In this document: positions 5,886 through 7,368 of the stretch, piece after piece
Numbering within the stretch: position 1 is the stretch's first letter
Layout of the letters: every line of letters begins with the position of its first letter
NCBI GenBank assembly: GCA_021106755.1
Contig: JAIOTM010000350.1
Location: 1 to 7,368 of the forward strand
Reading direction: 5' to 3'
Length of the DNA stretch: 7,368 bases
From: Candidatus Cloacimonadota bacterium
GTDB lineage: Bacteria > Cloacimonadota > Cloacimonadia > Cloacimonadales > JAIOQZ01
Position numbers and translations under genes: made by a program
Notes under the pieces: generated by a model
Told to the model about the DNA's origin: nothing
What the model saw: only the letters and a program-made list of their open reading frames with translations
Databases searched by the model: none

Positions 5886-7368
5886 ATGAAAAAATTTACA
5901 CTCGCGGCAAATTATCAACCAACCGGAGATCAGCCGCAGGCAATTAAAGAGCTTGTGCAAGGTGTTAAAACCAATCAGCAATACCAGACCCTGCTGGGTG
6001 TTACCGGGTCGGGTAAAACTTTTACGATGGCAAATGTTATCGCAGAATTAAACCGACCTGCTATCATCATTTCCCATAATAAGACACTCGCGGCACAACT
6101 ATATGGTGAGTTTAAGCTTCTGTTCCCGAATAACGCGGTTGAATATTTCATCAGTTATTACGATTATTACCAGCCCGAAGCCTACATACCCGGCAAAGAC
6201 CTCTATATTGAAAAAGATTCCGATATAAACAAGGAAATCGACAAGCTGAGACTTCATGCTACCATGTCGCTGATGGAACGGCGGGATGTTGTGATTGTCG
6301 CCAGTGTTTCCTGCATTTACGGCTTAGGAGTTCCTGAAAAATACAGGGAAGCCCACATCCGCCTCAGTCGAGGTGATGTGATTGAGCGAGACAAGCTCAT
6401 TGCTCAATTAGTGAAAATCCATTACGGACGCAACGATATTGCTTTTGAGCGGGGAGCTATCCGGGTTAAAGGCGATATTGTCGATATTTACCCCGCTTAT
6501 ATGGAAAACTCGGTGCGGGTTGAGTTCTTCGGAGACGAAATTGAGCGGATATCCAGAATAAATCCAATCGACAACAGAGTGCTGGAGGAGTGCGACTCCT
6601 ACCCCATTTATCCCGCAAATCATTTTATTACTACCGAAGACCAGCAGAAACGAGCAATGATAGCTATTGAAGCGGAGATGAAAGAGCAGGTCAAATATTT
6701 TCTTGCCGAGAATAAATTTATCGAAGCTCAACGCATCGAACAGCGTACAAAGTACGATTTGGAAATGATTAGCGAACTTGGATACTGCTCCGGCATAGAA
6801 AACTACTCGCGACACCTTATTGGCTCACAGCCGGGAGAGCCGACCTTTTGCCTGCTCGACTATTTTCCCGATGACTATTTGATGTTTATTGATGAGTCCC
6901 ATGCCTCTATCCCCCAGATAAACGCGATGTTCGGCGGCGATTTCACCCGCAAAAAAAATCTCGTTGAATATGGCTTCCGACTACCTTCCGCTTATGATAA
7001 CCGTCCGCTGAAGTTCCATGAGTTCGAAGACCATATAAAAAATGTAATCTTTGTCTCAGCCACACCCGCTAATTATGAAATGGACAAAACGCAAGGCGTG
7101 TTTGTCGAACAGGTAATTCGACCCACCGGGCTTGTCGATCCGGAGATAGAAATAAAACCGGTTAGCACTCAGGTCGATAATCTTCTCGAACAGATTCGGG
7201 TACGCACCGCGAGAAAAGAGAAAGTATTGGTAACCACTCTTACAAAGCGTATGTCCGAAGATTTAACGAAATATCTGACAGATGCCGGAGTTCGGGCACG
7301 TTATCTTCACAGCGAGATTCAAACAATTGAACGCTCGCAAATTATTCGTGATTTACGTCTCGGTAGCT
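5886..7368 (+). CDS. uvrB: Excinuclease ABC subunit B, 3' end beyond window
   Basis: UvrB is the damage-verifying helicase-like subunit of nucleotide excision repair; it is loaded on DNA by UvrA and recruits UvrC for incision. The frame is open from the ATG at 5886 to the right edge (494 residues, out of about 660-670 usual). Visible motifs: N-terminal LAANYQPTGDQPQAI; Walker A GVTGSGKT (38-45); SHNKTLAAQLYGEF (63-76); the DNA-clamping beta-hairpin region YYDYYQPEAYIP (91-102); ASVSCIYGLG (139-148); the Walker B-like DESH (336-339); and VSATPANYE (390-398), followed by the start of the second helicase half (KVLVTTLTKRMSEDL, YLHSEI). The remaining helicase motifs and the C-terminal UVR (UvrC-binding) domain are outside the window. 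No frameshift or missing residue is seen. It is divergent from the signalling operon and shares only the 175-base intergenic region with it. Confidence 0.97.
   Translation, partial: MKKFTLAANYQPTGDQPQAIKELVQGVKTNQQYQTLLGVTGSGKTFTMANVIAELNRPAIIISHNKTLAAQLYGEFKLLFPNNAVEYFISYYDYYQPEAYIPGKDLYIEKDSDINKEIDKLRLHATMSLMERRDVVIVASVSCIYGLGVPEKYREAHIRLSRGDVIERDKLIAQLVKIHYGRNDIAFERGAIRVKGDIVDIYPAYMENSVRVEFFGDEIERISRINPIDNRVLEECDSYPIYPANHFITTEDQQKRAMIAIEAEMKEQVKYFLAENKFIEAQRIEQRTKYDLEMISELGYCSGIENYSRHLIGSQPGEPTFCLLDYFPDDYLMFIDESHASIPQINAMFGGDFTRKKNLVEYGFRLPSAYDNRPLKFHEFEDHIKNVIFVSATPANYEMDKTQGVFVEQVIRPTGLVDPEIEIKPVSTQVDNLLEQIRVRTARKEKVLVTTLTKRMSEDLTKYLTDAGVRARYLHSEIQTIERSQIIRDLRLGS

Noticed and set aside
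6408..6815. 135-codon minus-strand frame inside uvrB
   Set aside because: The plus strand here is clear, conserved UvrB; this frame is its shadow.

Overview
The window holds one complete minus-strand operon of four genes, a partial lipoprotein gene beyond its 3' end, and a divergent partial uvrB on the plus strand. The secreted protein with a signal peptide and a C-terminal FlgD-like / type IX-type sorting module, the AT-leaning composition and the Gram-negative lipobox suggest a bacterium of the Fibrobacteres-Chlorobi-Bacteroidetes (FCB) superphylum or a neighbouring candidate phylum such as Cloacimonadota. This placement is inference; no rRNA or other marker apart from uvrB is present.

Layout from left to right: (1) 1-330, minus: N-terminal 110 residues of a small lipoprotein that runs off the left edge. 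(2) 331-490: intergenic stretch containing a short reading frame that continues the cheA frame past its stop. (3) 491-3193, minus: a 900-residue hybrid CheA kinase (Hpt, dimerisation, HATPase, two CheW-like domains, receiver). (4) 3221-3523, minus: a STAS anti-sigma-factor-antagonist-like protein. (5) 3525-4190, minus: an RsbW/SpoIIAB-type HATPase with an extra N-terminal domain. (6) 4193-5710, minus: a 505-residue exported protein with a C-terminal sorting domain. (7) 5711-5885: divergent promoter region. (8) 5886-7368, plus: uvrB, cut off after residue 494.

Genes 6, 5, 4 and 3 are transcribed in that order, separated by 2, 1 and 27 bases, so they very probably form one operon. The likely circuit joins a CheA-type phosphorelay (His45 to Asp820, or to an external receiver) with a partner-switching pair (kinase/anti-sigma-like ATPase plus STAS antagonist). 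No chemoreceptor, stand-alone CheW, CheR, CheB, sigma factor or PP2C phosphatase gene lies in the window, so input and output must be encoded elsewhere. The combination of a hybrid CheA, a partner-switch pair and a secreted protein is the most interesting feature here. uvrB is ordinary housekeeping DNA repair and only shares the divergent intergenic region. I see no tRNA, rRNA, CRISPR array, transposase or convincing rho-independent terminator.
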